6,385 nt of DNA from Firmicutes bacterium UBA4981 (GCA_002398515.1 DGZL01000086.1:1-6385), one strand, 5' to 3'. Counted from the first letter of the stretch, positions 1 through 6,385 are shown. Numbers and translations are program-made. Notes: generated from the sequence alone by a model not told the origin.

Positions 1-522
1 GATCTCCTCATTTGTATATATGCAAATGGAAGACGCAATTCGCAGTGCTTCCGTGGCAACTTCACCACAGGTGAGGTTTGTATGGCTAATCAGCGCCTTT
101 GCTGCTGCCAAAGCCATGGGCCCGCCTGAACCCACTGCCGCGATACCGTCATCAGGCTCGATAAGGTCTCCGTTACCTGAAATCACCAGTAAGCTGGACT
201 TATCTCCAACAACCAAAAGAGCTTCAAGTCGTCTCAAGGCACGATCCAGACGCCACTCCTTTACCAACTCCACCGAGGCTCTCTGCAGGTTTCCATGGTA
301 CTCCTCGAGCTTACCTTCGAATCGTTCAAACAGCGCAAAAGCGTCAGCCGCAGTCCCTGCAAAGCCTGCCACGACCCTTCCTTCGTGGAGCCTTCGAACT
401 TTTCTTGCCTTATGCTTCATTACGGTGTTGCCTATGGTAACCTGCCCATCCCCGGCAATAGCCACATGTTCACCGCGCTTCACCGCAACTATCGTTGTCG
501 CATAAAACTCATGTTTCACCAC
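1..522 (-). CDS. hslV: HslV (ClpQ/CodW), ATP-dependent protease subunit, C-terminus cut by window edge
   Basis: This is the proteolytic core of the cytoplasmic HslUV complex, which degrades proteins unfolded by the HslU ATPase. The reverse strand reads 174 open codons to base 1. The family is about 175-181 residues, so only a few C-terminal residues should be missing. A short leader (VKHEFYA) precedes ATTIVAV. Thr9 would be the N-terminal nucleophile after cleavage, and on mature numbering Asp25 becomes D17 and Lys41 becomes K33, the known catalytic partners. Other family signatures are AGDGQVT (23-29), VMKHKARKVRRL (34-45), GFAGTAADAF (53-62), VGSGGP (130-135) and CIYTNEE near the end. Two consecutive GTG codons (522 and 519) can both serve as start, with AGGAGG 6 or 9 bases upstream. 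The gene begins 24 bases after xerC with no terminator between, so it is most likely co-transcribed, with hslU and codY expected beyond the edge. Identity is very sure; the exact start is not. Confidence 0.95.
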   Translation of the reverse strand, partial: MVKHEFYATTIVAVKRGEHVAIAGDGQVTIGNTVMKHKARKVRRLHEGRVVAGFAGTAADAFALFERFEGKLEEYHGNLQRASVELVKEWRLDRALRRLEALLVVGDKSSLLVISGNGDLIEPDDGIAAVGSGGPMALAAAKALISHTNLTCGEVATEALRIASSICIYTNEEI

Positions 523-528
523 GGCCTA

Positions 529-534
529 CCTCCT
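529..534 (-). promoter_or_regulatory. Ribosome binding site of hslV (AGGAGG)
   Basis: A perfect AGGAGG lies in the 24-base gap after the xerC stop codon. It sits 6 bases before the first GTG (522) and 9 bases before the second GTG (519), so spacing alone does not choose between them. It supports the short-leader form of HslV and argues against any start further downstream. Confidence 0.8.
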
Positions 535-546
535 AATCACGCTGTA

Positions 547-1452
547 CTATGCCCGTGGATGGGCCTTGTCGTAAACTACACGAAGTCTCTTTCTGGTCAT
601 ATGCGTATAGAGTTGAGTCGTAGAAACACTGGCGTGCCCAAGCAGTTCCTGGACAGCCCGGAGATCCGCTCCATGATCCAGGAGATGAGTGGCAAACGAA
701 TGTCTCAAAGCATGAGGACTGATCTTCTTGTCGACGGACGCCTTATCTATGTACTTGTTTACCATGATTTGAACAGCGCGTTCAGAAAGCCTTGTTCCGT
801 TGCAGTTTAGGAAAAGGGCTCGAGATTCTCGCCCTTTTGACGCAAGATTGGGCCTTCCGCGTTCCAAGTATTCTACCAGTGCCTTTACAGCCTTTGTCCC
901 TATTGGGACTATTCTCTCTTTAGATCCCTTTCCGTACGCTCTGACATAACCGGTAGAGGGGTCGATACTGTCAAGGTTGAGACCGACCAGCTCTCCGACA
1001 CGAAGGCCTGCAGCATAAAGGGTTTCCAAGATCGCTCTGTCGCGGAGTTCGAGAGGCGTATCTCCCGAAGGACACTCCAATAAGGACACGACCTCATCCT
1101 CGCGAAGAAAAGGCGGTATTCTGCGCCCTTCTTTCGGAGTTCTGACGCCTTTTGCCGGATTTTGAGAGACAATCCCTTTCTTGCAGAGATAAGAAAAAAA
1201 GGCTCGAACAGCCGCAAGCCTCCTGGCAATGGTCCGCCTGGAGTAATTTGCTTTTTGAAGATGCGCCAGATAAGCCCTAATTTCACGATAAGTAATGTTC
1301 GACAGGCCCGGATTCTCATTGTCTTCATAGATATCTTCGATAAAACCTATGAATGCCTGAATATCATGGGCATACGCGTTTATCGTATTAGACGAATGGC
1401 CCTTTTCAACGGAGAGATATCCAAGAAAGCCGTCAACCTCACCAGTCAACAC
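547..1452 (-). CDS. xerC: Tyrosine recombinase XerC (CodV)
   Basis: XerC acts with XerD at the dif site to resolve chromosome dimers before division. The 301-residue length is typical. Residues about 1-90 form the helical SAM-like core-binding domain (EKGHSSNTINAYAHD, then the RRTIARRLAAVRAFFSYL helix). Residues about 110-295 are the catalytic domain, with all six catalytic residues present: Arg151 (AAGLRVGEL), Lys175 (GKGSKER), His247 and Arg250 (PHALRHSFATHLL), His273 (LLGHASVSTTQ) and the nucleophile Tyr282 (LYTH). The GTG start at 1452 is chosen because AAGGGAG lies 8 bases upstream and the N-terminal domain is complete from there. It has its own probable promoter upstream and reads into hslV with a 24-base gap. 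XerC rather than XerD is inferred mainly from the trmFO-xerC-hslV context; sequence alone cannot fully exclude another Xer paralogue. Confidence 0.94.
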   Translation of the reverse strand: MLTGEVDGFLGYLSVEKGHSSNTINAYAHDIQAFIGFIEDIYEDNENPGLSNITYREIRAYLAHLQKANYSRRTIARRLAAVRAFFSYLCKKGIVSQNPAKGVRTPKEGRRIPPFLREDEVVSLLECPSGDTPLELRDRAILETLYAAGLRVGELVGLNLDSIDPSTGYVRAYGKGSKERIVPIGTKAVKALVEYLERGRPNLASKGRESRALFLNCNGTRLSERAVQIMVNKYIDKASVDKKISPHALRHSFATHLLDHGADLRAVQELLGHASVSTTQLYTHMTRKRLRVVYDKAHPRA

Positions 1453-1515
1453 AAATACAGCTCCCTTACGGAGAACCCAACATTACGCCAGTTAAGCGAA
1501 CTCCTTCATTTCAGA

Positions 1516-1544
1516 ATTGTATCACAATCATAATTTTTGATCAA
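1516..1544 (-). promoter_or_regulatory. Sigma-A type promoter with extended -10, upstream of xerC
   Basis: On the minus strand TTGATC (1544-1539, four of six matches to TTGACA) is followed by a 17-base spacer and TACAAT (1521-1516, five of six matches to TATAAT). TGA directly before the -10 gives the extended TGn element. The -35 and part of the spacer lie within the last codons and stop codon of trmFO (stop 1530-1528). A start of transcription near 1509-1510 would leave a leader of about 57 bases before xerC. The site would let xerC-hslV and downstream genes be expressed independently of dprA-topA-trmFO. It is predicted from sequence only. Confidence 0.65.
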
Positions 1545-2862
1545 GTCTGCAACCAAGGGTTTTCTCGAAATCGTGTGCGATTTCCACAGAAAATGCCGCA
1601 ATTGCAAGCCTATCAGCTTTCCCGTGTCGTTTTTTATAGGGTTTCGGCAGAATACCGAAGTTGGCGTTCATAGGTTGAAAGGTCCCAGGCTGTGAGGTGG
1701 ATACATAGTGGCAAAGAGCACCGATGACTGTCTCTTTCGGAAACCGGCAAGGAGGCAAACCCAGCACAAGCCTTGCTGCATTTATCCCGGCAACCAGTCC
1801 GGACGCTGCGGATTCCAGATATCCCTCGACTCCTGTGATTTGCCCTGCAAAGAGAAGGCCTTCGTCGTGTCGACACTGTAGCGTAGGAAGAAGGAGCTCA
1901 GGCGAGTTAATAAACGTATTTCTATGCATCACTCCGTATCTGGCAAACTCAGCCTTTTCTAAACCGGGGATCATGCGGAAGACACGACGCTGTTCATCCC
2001 ATGTAAGTCGCGTTTGAAAGCCTACCAGATTTAACAGGGAACGCGCGATATTCTCCGGTCTTAATTGCACTACCGCATGAGGGCGCTCTCCCGTACGCGG
2101 ATCTCTCAGCCCAACCGGCCTCAGAGGGCCGTAAGCGAGCGATTCCCGTCCACGTTTCGCCAGAGTCTCTACGGGCATACAAGCTTCAAAAACCCTCATG
2201 TCTTCGAATTCGTGTAGAGGCGCCGTCTTTGCAGAGACCAAAGCATCATAGAAGCGGTTATATTCGTCTTCTGTCATGGGACAGTTAAGATAGTCATCCC
2301 CGCCCCGCCCATACCGAGAACCCCAAAATACCCGGGACATATCCAAAGACTCCAAGGTCACAATGGGAGCTACAGCATCATAAAAGTATAGACTGTCTTC
2401 ACCTGTCAACTCTGCGACAGACCCGGCAAGACCCGAGGAAGTCAGTGGACCGCCGGCTATTATGCAAGGCCTGTGTCGGGGGATATCAATAACCTCTTCC
2501 CTTACCAAGCAGATATTCGAGGATCTTTTGATGTACGAACCGACAAGCCGCGAAAATCTATCCCTTTCCACTGCCAGGGCTGACCCTGCAGGGAGCCTGG
2601 CTGCTTCCGCGCATCTCATGATTAGGGAGCCGTAGATTCGTAATTCCTCTTTGAGAACACCGGATGCATTCCGGAAGCTGTCGGACCCCAGTGAATTGGA
2701 GCATACCAGCTCCGCCAGGCCCGACGTGGTATGAGCAGGCGTCATCACGTGAGGCCTCATTTCTACGAGGTTGACCCGGATGTTTCTCCGAGCTATCTGC
2801 CATGCAGCCTCACTGCCTGCAATCCCACCGCCTACAACCACAACGCCTCTGTCATTAACCAA
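1528..2862 (-). CDS. trmFO: TrmFO, folate/FAD-dependent tRNA (uracil-54-C5)-methyltransferase
   Basis: The enzyme makes 5-methyluridine at position 54 of the tRNA T-loop, using methylenetetrahydrofolate as carbon donor and reduced FAD; it was formerly called Gid. The 444 residues fit the family (about 435-445). The N-terminal FAD-binding Rossmann motif is GVVVVGGGIAGSEAA (6-20), followed by the family signature VEMRP (33-37), TPAHTT (41-46) and AELVCSNSLGSD (50-61). Cys54 and Cys228 (FEACMPVE) match the two functionally important cysteines known in the B. subtilis enzyme. Further family blocks are FYDAVAPIV (160-168), PLRPVGL (246-252), VQLRPEN (265-271) and the second flavin block LLFAGQITGVEGYLESAASG (336-355). 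The start is TTG at 2862, the only usual start codon giving the full dinucleotide-binding strand. It lies 29 bases downstream of topA and is probably co-transcribed with it. Confidence 0.97.
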   Translation of the reverse strand: MVNDRGVVVVGGGIAGSEAAWQIARRNIRVNLVEMRPHVMTPAHTTSGLAELVCSNSLGSDSFRNASGVLKEELRIYGSLIMRCAEAARLPAGSALAVERDRFSRLVGSYIKRSSNICLVREEVIDIPRHRPCIIAGGPLTSSGLAGSVAELTGEDSLYFYDAVAPIVTLESLDMSRVFWGSRYGRGGDDYLNCPMTEDEYNRFYDALVSAKTAPLHEFEDMRVFEACMPVETLAKRGRESLAYGPLRPVGLRDPRTGERPHAVVQLRPENIARSLLNLVGFQTRLTWDEQRRVFRMIPGLEKAEFARYGVMHRNTFINSPELLLPTLQCRHDEGLLFAGQITGVEGYLESAASGLVAGINAARLVLGLPPCRFPKETVIGALCHYVSTSQPGTFQPMNANFGILPKPYKKRHGKADRLAIAAFSVEIAHDFEKTLGCRLDQKL

Positions 2863-2870
2863 TTTAGCGA

Positions 2871-2875
2871 CACCT
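2871..2875 (-). promoter_or_regulatory. Weak ribosome binding site for the TTG start of trmFO
   Basis: AGGTG lies 8 bases before the TTG codon at 2862. The only in-frame alternative near the N-terminus is GTG at 2841 (codon 8), which would remove the start of the first Rossmann strand. The weak site and rare start codon suggest modest translation, perhaps helped by ribosomes finishing topA 29 bases upstream (inference). Confidence 0.5.
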
Positions 2876-2891
2876 ACAATCCCGAAGCGCC

Positions 2892-4997
2892 CTACGAGGA
2901 AGAAGCTTTAGACTTACCGGCAATAGGCGCATCTTGTCGAAAGTCACACCCTTCCCTGACACAGGCGAGATAACCCTTCTTACCGCCGCGCCTTACAAGA
3001 AACGCTCCGCATTTCGGGCAGGACTTCTTAACCGGCAGGTACCACGTGGTAAACGTGCACTCAGGATACCCACTGCATCCATAGAATTTCCTGCCTTTTT
3101 TGGTCTTTCGCTCAACTATCTCGCGTCCGCACAAGATGCAATTAACACCGGTTGAGCGGACGATTTTCTTGGTGAATTTGCATTCAGGGTAGCCTTGGCA
3201 CCCAAGGAACGCGCCGAATCTGCCGTGCTTCACCACAAGGTTGCGGCCACATTCAGGACAGAGTTCATCAGTGACTTCCTCCGGGATCTTCACTCTGTCG
3301 ACACGTTCCTCCGCCGCATCCACTGTTTTCTTAAAAGGCGGATAAAATTCGTCTATAACATTCACCCATTCAAGTTTGCCTTCAGCAATCTGATCCAACC
3401 TGGCTTCCATGTTAGCTGTAAACGTCACGTCAACGACATTAGGATAGACCTGGTTTAGGACATCCACTACCACAAACCCCAGTTGCGTTGGGTGAAATCT
3501 CTTGTCTTCAAGGACTACGTAATCTCGTCTAAGGATGGTTTCGATGATAGGCGCATATGTGCTGGGTCTCCCTATACCGTTTTCTTCAAGAGCCCGTACA
3601 AGCGTAGCCTCGCTATATCGTGGCGGCGGCTCAGTAAAATGCTGTTTGTCCTCAAGCCTTGAAAGAAGCAGTCTTTCTCCCTCAGAAAGCTCAGGGAGGA
3701 TTGGGTCATCCTCTTCAGCATTATCCGTCCCTTCCTGATATAGTACGGTGAACCCCGGGAACTTCACTCGAGAACCTGTGGCCCGAAAAAGGTAGTTCTT
3801 AGCTTTGATGTCTACACGAACAGTGTCTAAGACCGCTGATTCCATTTGGCTTGCCACAAACCTGTCCCAAATAAGCTTGTATAGTCTCAACTGATCCCCG
3901 GACAAGCGTTTCTTCAGGTCATCGGGGCGACGCGCAACCAGTGTAGGCCTTATAGCCTCATGTGCATCCTGACTGGTAGCCTTCTTCTTGTACCGCCTGG
4001 GCCTGTCAGGGACATAGTCCTTCCCATATACGTCCTTAATGAAAGACCTGGCTGAGACTTCAGCTTCAGCCGCGACTCGGACTGAGTCAGTTCGAATATA
4101 AGTTATGAGGCCTGTGTTGCCCTCAGGACCAATCTCCAGGCCCTCATACAACTGTTGGGCGATTTGCATAGTCTTGCGAGCTCCGAATCCCAGCTTCCTT
4201 GAGGCTTCCTGCTGGAGCGTGCTTGTGGTGAAGGGAGGCGCAGGATTTCGCTTCCGTTCCTTTTCAAGCACTTTGATGACTTCATACTCCGCGCCCTTCA
4301 AATCCCTGAGGACTTCCCGGGCTTCATCAGCAGTGCCTATGTTTATCTTTTTTCCGGCTTTCCGCAGGAGCTTAGCGGAAAACTCCCGACAGTCAGCACA
4401 GGTTTTTAAAAAGGCGGTAATTGACCAGTACTCCTCACGCACAAAAGCCTCGATTTCCCTCTCTCTGTCGCATATCAGCCTTACAGCAACTGACTGAACT
4501 CTGCCTGCAGACAGTCCTCTGCGGACCTTTTTCCATAAAAATGGGCTAAGGGTATATCCGACAAGCCTGTCGAGTATTCTCCGCGCCTGTTGGGCATGGA
4601 CTCTCTCCATGTGAATAGGCCTCGGGTTGGCGACTGCATTCTTTACCGCCTTCTGAGTGATCTCGTGAAACTCAATGCGACAAGAAGCACTAGAGTCAAG
4701 GTCCAGGGCCTTTGAGAGGTGCCAGGATATTGCCTCCCCCTCACGGTCAGGGTCAGTTGCAAGCAACACTTGGCCGGATTTCTTAACTGCCCCTTTGAGC
4801 TCCCGGATAGTATCGCTCTTGCCTCGAATAGTGATGTAGTGAGGCTCATAGTTATTTTCCACGTCTACCCCAAGCTTGCTCTTGGGTAAATCCCTTACGT
4901 GACCCATGGAAGCTTTCACTTGGTATTTCCCGCCGAGCAGCCTCTCGACTGTCTTGGCTTTAGCAGGTGATTCCACGATAATAAGACCTTTTGACAT
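2892..4997 (-). CDS. topA: DNA topoisomerase I (type IA)
   Basis: TopA relaxes negatively supercoiled DNA by passing one strand through a transient single-strand break. Its 701 residues are close to the 691 of B. subtilis TopA. Residues about 1-140 form the TOPRIM domain, with Glu9 (IIVESPAKAKT) and the metal-binding acidic residues Asp82, Asp84 and Glu86 in TDPDREGE. The active-site tyrosine is Tyr300 in GLITYIRTDS, with Arg302 beside it. QDAHEAIRPT (343-352) and ENGIGRPSTYAPII (472-485) are conserved core blocks. The C-terminal tail has three complete four-cysteine zinc ribbons: C580/583/600/606, C620/623/641/647 and C660/663/679/684, ending in a short Ser/Lys-rich tail. The start is ATG at 4997, with GGGGAG 7 bases upstream. 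The gene follows dprA after a 217-base gap and precedes trmFO by 29 bases. No key residue is missing and I see no alternative identity. Confidence 0.98.
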   Translation of the reverse strand: MSKGLIIVESPAKAKTVERLLGGKYQVKASMGHVRDLPKSKLGVDVENNYEPHYITIRGKSDTIRELKGAVKKSGQVLLATDPDREGEAISWHLSKALDLDSSASCRIEFHEITQKAVKNAVANPRPIHMERVHAQQARRILDRLVGYTLSPFLWKKVRRGLSAGRVQSVAVRLICDREREIEAFVREEYWSITAFLKTCADCREFSAKLLRKAGKKINIGTADEAREVLRDLKGAEYEVIKVLEKERKRNPAPPFTTSTLQQEASRKLGFGARKTMQIAQQLYEGLEIGPEGNTGLITYIRTDSVRVAAEAEVSARSFIKDVYGKDYVPDRPRRYKKKATSQDAHEAIRPTLVARRPDDLKKRLSGDQLRLYKLIWDRFVASQMESAVLDTVRVDIKAKNYLFRATGSRVKFPGFTVLYQEGTDNAEEDDPILPELSEGERLLLSRLEDKQHFTEPPPRYSEATLVRALEENGIGRPSTYAPIIETILRRDYVVLEDKRFHPTQLGFVVVDVLNQVYPNVVDVTFTANMEARLDQIAEGKLEWVNVIDEFYPPFKKTVDAAEERVDRVKIPEEVTDELCPECGRNLVVKHGRFGAFLGCQGYPECKFTKKIVRSTGVNCILCGREIVERKTKKGRKFYGCSGYPECTFTTWYLPVKKSCPKCGAFLVRRGGKKGYLACVREGCDFRQDAPIAGKSKASSS

Positions 4998-5061
4998 TGT
5001 TACACTCCCCTAATGTATGACATCCCTCATTTGCCTGCCGTTCATCGTGTATTAATCATGG

Positions 5062-5208
5062 CTACTGCTCATTCTCTCCACAAGGGTCGGTTTGGATCCC
5101 ACCCTTTTCCGGGTGCAAAAACATTCGTAGAGCTGTATTCATCACAACGAAAGTTAGCATCTGTTCTTTATCCCTCGTAAATACCTGGCGAGACCGGCCT
5201 TGTGCCAT
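5062..5208 (-). CDS. Possible small protein of 48 residues between dprA and topA, function unknown
   Basis: I do not recognise this frame. ATG at 5208 lies 6 bases after the dprA stop, and the frame runs 48 codons to TAG at 5064-5062, leaving 64 bases before topA. The peptide starts MAQGRSRQVFTRDKEQ, has a central hydrophobic stretch MLTFVVMNTALRMFL (17-31) and ends HPEKGGIQTDPCGENEQ. It has no clear transmembrane segment, signal peptide or metal motif, and only one cysteine. The ribosome site for the first ATG is weak (only AGG 3 bases upstream), so expression would rely on coupling to dprA. Alternatively Met17 (ATG at 5160-5158) could be the start, with GAGGG about 11 bases upstream, giving 32 residues. 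It fills most of an otherwise empty gap and its codons resemble its neighbours, but a frame this short can arise by chance. Confidence 0.35.
   Translation of the reverse strand: MAQGRSRQVFTRDKEQMLTFVVMNTALRMFLHPEKGGIQTDPCGENEQ
5082..5115 (-). other. Two mutually exclusive hairpins between dprA and topA
   Basis: On the minus strand CACCC (5115-5111) can pair with GGGTG (5104-5100) across a six-base loop. The segment AAGGGT (5106-5101) can instead pair with ACCCTT (5087-5082) across a 13-base loop, with GG/CC possibly extending it. Both structures use the same AAGGGTG segment, so they exclude each other. No run of T follows either on the coding strand, so neither is an intrinsic terminator. 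They lie inside the possible small reading frame, so they may simply be coding sequence. Confidence 0.3.
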
Positions 5209-5214
5209 GCCTGT

Positions 5215-6300
5215 TCAAGCTCGCACATAGCCACCTGTAACCCTTGTTACTATGCCCTTCAATTCCAGGGAGACAAGGGTTGTGGTGACTGTTGACGGGA
5301 AAAACCCTGTCGCGATTACTATATCATCAGTAGACATAGGTGAAAAGCCCAGCTGCGCTAAGACTCTCTTCTCGCGGGAAGAAAGCCTCATTTTGCTTGA
5401 ATTGTTTTCCAGATTATGCTCTCTTGTAGTCGGTATCCCGAGTTCTTCAAGTACGTCACCAATTCCTTCTACAAGTCTCGCCCCTTGCCTAATAAGATTA
5501 TGAGTTCCCCGAGAAAGCGGGTTCTCGATTTCCCCTGGAACGGCAAAAACTTCCCTCCCTTGCTCCAAGGCAAAATCAGCGGTAATAAGCGCGCCACTGG
5601 TCTCTCCTGCTTGTACTATCACAACACCAAGAGCCAGCCCGCTGATGACCCGATTGCGCCTGGGGAAGTTTTGTGGGAAAGGACATGAGCCAAAAGGGAA
5701 CTCGCTTACGACTGCCCCGTTTTCGGCTATCTCCTGAGCAAGCTCCTTGTTCTCAGGGGGATATATGACATCAATACCGCTGCCCAAGACTGCAATAGTT
5801 CGCCCCCCTCCTGCGAGAGCTCCTTTATGCGCAGCTGAATCGATACCTCTGGCCATACCTGATACTACGGTGAGCCCTTCTTCCGTTGCATTCTTCGACA
5901 AGAGCCCAGCCACTCTTCTTCCATAGTAGCTAGGCCTCCTGGAACCCACAATCGCAATTGAAAATGCATCAGACGGCAGGACTTCTCCCAAAATGTAGAT
6001 AGCGGGAGGAGGATATGACATATTCAGTAAGGCAGCAGGATACGAAGGATCATTCTGAGTAGCTATTTTGACCCCTAATTCCTCAGCCTTTTGAATCTCT
6101 CGCATAAGTGCCGTTCCGTCACTGAGCGCTCTGATGCGTCCGGCAGTCTCCTTGCCGATCCCCTTTACTTGGCGCAGCTCTTCTTCCTTAGCCCTTATTA
6201 TGCCGCGCGCTGACCCGAATCTCCGCATAAGATCGGCGAACCTCCGGCCTCCGACAGTGACTACAGTATTAATGGCAATAGCGCATTCTCTCTCCTCCAC
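5215..6300 (-). CDS. dprA: DprA (Smf), DNA-processing and RecA-loading protein
   Basis: DprA binds incoming single-stranded DNA during natural transformation, displaces SSB and loads RecA; it is also found in many bacteria not known to be competent. The 361 residues show the usual three parts. An N-terminal helix-hairpin-helix region ends in VKGIGKETAGRIRAL (45-59). The central Rossmann-like DprA domain spans about 80-288, with SIAIVGSRRPSYYG (114-127), VVSGMARGIDSAAHKGAL (145-162), VLGSGIDVIYPPEN (171-184), FPRRNRVISGL (212-222) and AGETSGALITADFA (231-244). A C-terminal winged-helix domain (about 305-360) ends VTRVTGGYVRA. The GTG at 6300 is the start: an in-frame TGA lies at 6318-6316, no other start codon lies between, and the helical N-terminus needs these residues. 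GGGGGG lies 6 bases upstream, within a small inverted repeat. It heads the cluster; a 6-base gap follows before a possible small reading frame. Confidence 0.97.
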   Translation of the reverse strand: MEERECAIAINTVVTVGGRRFADLMRRFGSARGIIRAKEEELRQVKGIGKETAGRIRALSDGTALMREIQKAEELGVKIATQNDPSYPAALLNMSYPPPAIYILGEVLPSDAFSIAIVGSRRPSYYGRRVAGLLSKNATEEGLTVVSGMARGIDSAAHKGALAGGGRTIAVLGSGIDVIYPPENKELAQEIAENGAVVSEFPFGSCPFPQNFPRRNRVISGLALGVVIVQAGETSGALITADFALEQGREVFAVPGEIENPLSRGTHNLIRQGARLVEGIGDVLEELGIPTTREHNLENNSSKMRLSSREKRVLAQLGFSPMSTDDIVIATGFFPSTVTTTLVSLELKGIVTRVTGGYVRA

Positions 6301-6319
6301 GTGACACCCCCCTGGTCAC
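6301..6319 (-). promoter_or_regulatory. G-rich ribosome binding site of dprA inside a small inverted repeat
   Basis: On the minus strand GTGAC (6319-6315) and GTCAC (6305-6301) are inverted repeats separated by nine bases that contain the GGGGGG ribosome binding site (6312-6307). The second arm ends directly before the GTG start. A five-base-pair stem would put the ribosome site in the loop. It could tune dprA translation or be chance. The rest of the upstream stretch to 6385 shows no recognisable gene end, promoter or terminator. Confidence 0.4.
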
Positions 6320-6385
6320 CATGGCAGATAAACATCTAAATAGATCACCATAAGTAATCGCCGGTTCCAGAAAGTGTACGTACCG

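Noticed and set aside
20..810. Long plus-strand open frames across the hslV and xerC region.
   Set aside because: They lie antisense to hslV and xerC, whose products are clearly recognisable. Their translations are Ser/Arg/Pro-rich without any family motif.
1460..1474. CTCC/GGAG pairing at the xerC ribosome site considered as a riboswitch or thermosensor.
   Set aside because: Only four base pairs, no conserved aptamer-like structure in the 75-base gap. Kept only as a remark under the leader finding.
5055..5083. Possible topA promoter: TTGTGG, 17 bases, CATGAT on the minus strand.
   Set aside because: Only three of six and four of six matches to consensus, inside and just past the possible small reading frame. 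Not distinguishable from background.
5100..5120. Hairpin CACCC/GGGTG next to a five-base A run (plus strand), considered as a terminator.
   Set aside because: On the minus strand the T run comes before the stem, and on the plus strand A rather than T follows it, so it does not fit an intrinsic terminator in either direction.
6269..6385. Minus-strand frame open from the right edge for 38 codons, ending at TAA 6271-6269 and overlapping the dprA start by 32 bases.
   Set aside because: The translated peptide resembles no protein I know that is usual upstream of dprA (for example the YifB/ComM C-terminus), and a 38-codon stretch without a visible start is weak evidence. It could be the end of an upstream gene, but the window does not show it.

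Overview
The window looks like a core-genome segment of a low-to-mid GC Bacillota (Firmicutes), probably a clostridial or peptococcal-type lineage. This rests on gene order: dprA, topA, trmFO (gid), xerC (codV), hslV (codW) is the order known from Bacillus and many clostridia, where it normally continues into hslU and codY. The folate/FAD-dependent TrmFO, rather than an S-adenosylmethionine-dependent TrmA, also fits. I cannot name a genus. Four of the five recognised genes start with GTG or TTG and only topA uses ATG. No mobile elements, CRISPR arrays, tRNA or rRNA genes are visible.

Layout: every recognised gene is on the minus strand, so transcription runs from high to low coordinates. From the right edge: 85 bases with no recognisable gene; dprA (6300-5215), DNA-processing protein; a 217-base gap that holds an unrecognised 48-codon reading frame (5208-5062) starting 6 bases after the dprA stop; topA (4997-2892), topoisomerase I with three zinc ribbons; trmFO (2862-1528), 29 bases after topA; a 75-base gap with a good sigma-A type promoter (extended -10) whose -35 lies inside the end of trmFO; xerC (1452-547); then hslV (522 to beyond base 1), cut by the left edge just short of its expected C-terminus. 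I see no intrinsic terminator between any of these genes.

How the genes relate: this is a housekeeping cluster tied to chromosome and tRNA maintenance. DprA loads RecA on incoming single-stranded DNA, TopA relaxes negative supercoils, XerC resolves chromosome dimers, TrmFO makes m5U54 in tRNA, and HslV is the protease chamber of the HslUV complex. The internal promoter suggests that xerC-hslV (and presumably hslU-codY outside the window) can be transcribed separately from dprA-topA-trmFO.

I found no convincing new biological system. The points most worth a second look are the small reading frame between dprA and topA, the competing hairpins in the same gap, and the xerC leader with its two very short reading frames.
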